Positions 33,717-34,736 of a stretch of DNA of 34,736 nt are shown one piece after another (position 1 is the first letter of the stretch; each line of letters starts with the position of its first letter). Made by a program: the position numbers and the translations under genes. The notes beneath the pieces are model-generated. The model had not been told where the DNA came from. It was given only the letters and a program-made list of their open reading frames with translations, and searched no databases. This stretch comes from CAXRGH01 sp964230195. Lineage in GTDB: Bacteria > Pseudomonadota > Gammaproteobacteria > Enterobacterales > Alteromonadaceae. Where the stretch lies: NCBI GenBank assembly GCA_964230195.1, contig CAXRGH010000103.1:1-34736 (forward strand). Reading direction: 5' to 3'.

Positions 33717-34334
33717 ATGCGTTCACCGAATCCAGTCACTCAACCTACTATCATAAAACCTTCGCGCCGCAGCGTAGTGCAGCGCCTGTTTAATCTGGTA
33801 TCGGTAGTTATCATATCGGTACTAGCGGTCCACATTTGGGTCAATGGTAAGCAACAAGAACAGGTGTTTATTGCCAAACAGTCAAGCATCATCGGTGAAA
33901 GTTATATTGCACAGACAGCACGCGTTCATTATGGTCACCAACTCGGTGCAAGCAGTGATAAAACTCAAAAGTTACTTAACGACATGCTGTCAGAGTCATA
34001 CGTTTACTCTGTATCATTACTCGCCCCAAACGGTGAAGTCATTTTTACCAGCGATACTGAGGATCGTCCAAACCTAAGCTTGAGCCAACAAGCCTCTAAT
34101 GATTATTTAATTTATGTGGAACCATTATTGTTAGAGGGTAACATTATTGGTTTTAACAGGGTTATTCTTTACCGTCACGATGTACAAAAGTTGCAACGAG
34201 AACATTATCAACAACGTTCTAACGAGACTCTGTTTTTGACTTTGTTAGCACTCGTGATTGGTGGCTTAATTACCTCCAACATATATACCTTCAAAAACAA
34301 CGGCAAACTCTCATCTAAAGGTATTTCTCAATAA
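33717..34334 (+). CDS. ytjB: AhpA/YtjB-family membrane protein
   Basis: The 205-residue protein has an N-terminal membrane segment (about 22-44, LFNLVSVVIISVLAVHIWV), a periplasmic domain of about 125 residues that includes YVYSVSLLAPNGEVIFTSD, and a second membrane segment near the C-terminus (about 172-190, LFLTLLALVIGGLITSNIY). This topology, and the position divergent from serB, match E. coli YtjB (Smp) and the AhpA family. The function is not established; relatives have been linked to haemolysin/virulence expression. No clear ribosome site precedes the ATG. Its last 20 bases overlap the convergent TatD-family gene. Confidence 0.85.
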   Translation: MRSPNPVTQPTIIKPSRRSVVQRLFNLVSVVIISVLAVHIWVNGKQQEQVFIAKQSSIIGESYIAQTARVHYGHQLGASSDKTQKLLNDMLSESYVYSVSLLAPNGEVIFTSDTEDRPNLSLSQQASNDYLIYVEPLLLEGNIIGFNRVILYRHDVQKLQREHYQQRSNETLFLTLLALVIGGLITSNIYTFKNNGKLSSKGISQ

Positions 34335-34736
34335 AATACCGTTTGAAATTTGCGTCTGTGTGACGCTCAAGCTCTTCCGGTTCAAGCCCTTTGACCTCAG
34401 CGAGTGCGTCTCGAATGTGAATCAGTCTATCCGGTTGGTTACGTTGTCCTTGATAGCCACAGACAGGCATTGTGGGACCATCGGTTTCAAGTAAAAGATA
34501 GTCAATGGGAACCTGCGCCAGTGACGTTCGCGTACGATCGCCTCTCGGGTACGTAATGGTTCCGCCGACTCCCAAAGCGAACCCTAAATCAACGTAGTTC
34601 ATGGCATCTTGCACACTGCCGGAGAACGCATGGATGCAGCCTCGCCGTCTCAACGGGTATTGCTTCAATAAACGGATAATATGATGATGGGTCTTACGGT
34701 GATGGATAATGACGGGTAATTCATAGGTTTGAGCAA
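34315..34736 (-). CDS. TatD-family metal-dependent hydrolase, YjjV-like (partial, N-terminus beyond window)
   Basis: About 140 C-terminal residues are present, running off the right edge. Visible motifs are LPVIIHHRKTHHHIIRLL (metal-ligand histidine), CIHAFSGSVQDAMNYVDLG (second histidine), GVGGTITYPRGDRTR and LLLETDGPTMPVCGYQGQRN (metal-ligand aspartate). 'GVGGTITYPR' and 'GFQGQ/GYQGQ-x-N' resemble E. coli YjjV more than TatD itself. Family members are divalent-metal nucleases or amidohydrolases. The first metal-ligand motif (HxH) would lie outside the window. The open frame continues to the last base; internal TTG or ATG starts are not real. Confidence 0.9.
   Translation of the reverse strand, partial: AQTYELPVIIHHRKTHHHIIRLLKQYPLRRRGCIHAFSGSVQDAMNYVDLGFALGVGGTITYPRGDRTRTSLAQVPIDYLLLETDGPTMPVCGYQGQRNQPDRLIHIRDALAEVKGLEPEELERHTDANFKRYFIEKYL

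Overview
The window reads as a chromosomal segment of a marine-type gammaproteobacterium of the Alteromonadales/Vibrionales kind. The evidence is gene content and close resemblance to Escherichia coli, Vibrio and Shewanella proteins: a ribD-ribE-ribB-ribH-nusB-thiL-pgpA cluster headed by nrdR, a radA / PilZ protein / serB / ytjB neighbourhood of the type seen in Vibrio, and full-length GlnE, LpxL, MaeA, ArgS, PrfC and Tdk. I cannot assign a genus from sequence alone. Nearly everything is core genome. I see no prophage, CRISPR array, tRNA or rRNA.

Layout. (1) 1-800: the 5' end of an IS30-family transposase runs off the left edge. A gene-poor stretch with a minus-strand terminator follows, then a decayed YceK/YidQ-type lipoprotein gene. 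(2) 808-7622, minus strand: a tightly packed run reading SMP-30 lactonase, nrdR, ribD, ribE, ribB with a degenerate GTP cyclohydrolase II domain, ribH, nusB, thiL, pgpA. It supplies riboflavin, phosphorylates thiamine phosphate, makes the transcription factor NusB and dephosphorylates phosphatidylglycerophosphate. (3) 7910-12824: lpxL (lipid A acylation), a membrane-anchored TcpQ-like protein whose 3' end overlaps convergent glnE, glnE itself (control of glutamine synthetase), and a small GIY-YIG protein. (4) 12986-21291: a cytoplasmic multi-PAS hybrid histidine kinase, tdk, a maeA-histone-deacetylase-like pair on the minus strand, and a chemoreceptor with a good flagellar sigma-28 promoter and an amino-acid-type dCache pocket. 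(5) 21371-26070: argS and prfC on the minus strand, and a divergent exported MltA-like protein. (6) 26225-28541: a PepSY / PhoP-like regulator / PhoQ-like kinase operon, preceded by an 11-bp-period direct repeat placed as in PhoP-type promoters. (7) 28549-34736: radA, a large two-PilZ-domain protein, serB, ytjB, and a truncated TatD-family (YjjV-like) nuclease gene at the right edge.

I found no clear unknown defence or mobile system. The best leads are the RibB fusion with a zinc-less cyclohydrolase domain, the PepSY two-component operon with its candidate operator, the sigma-28-driven predicted amino-acid chemoreceptor, the MltA-like protein, and the PilZ protein with one intact and one degenerate c-di-GMP site. 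All product names come from recognising sequence motifs and remembered homologues. No database search was run.
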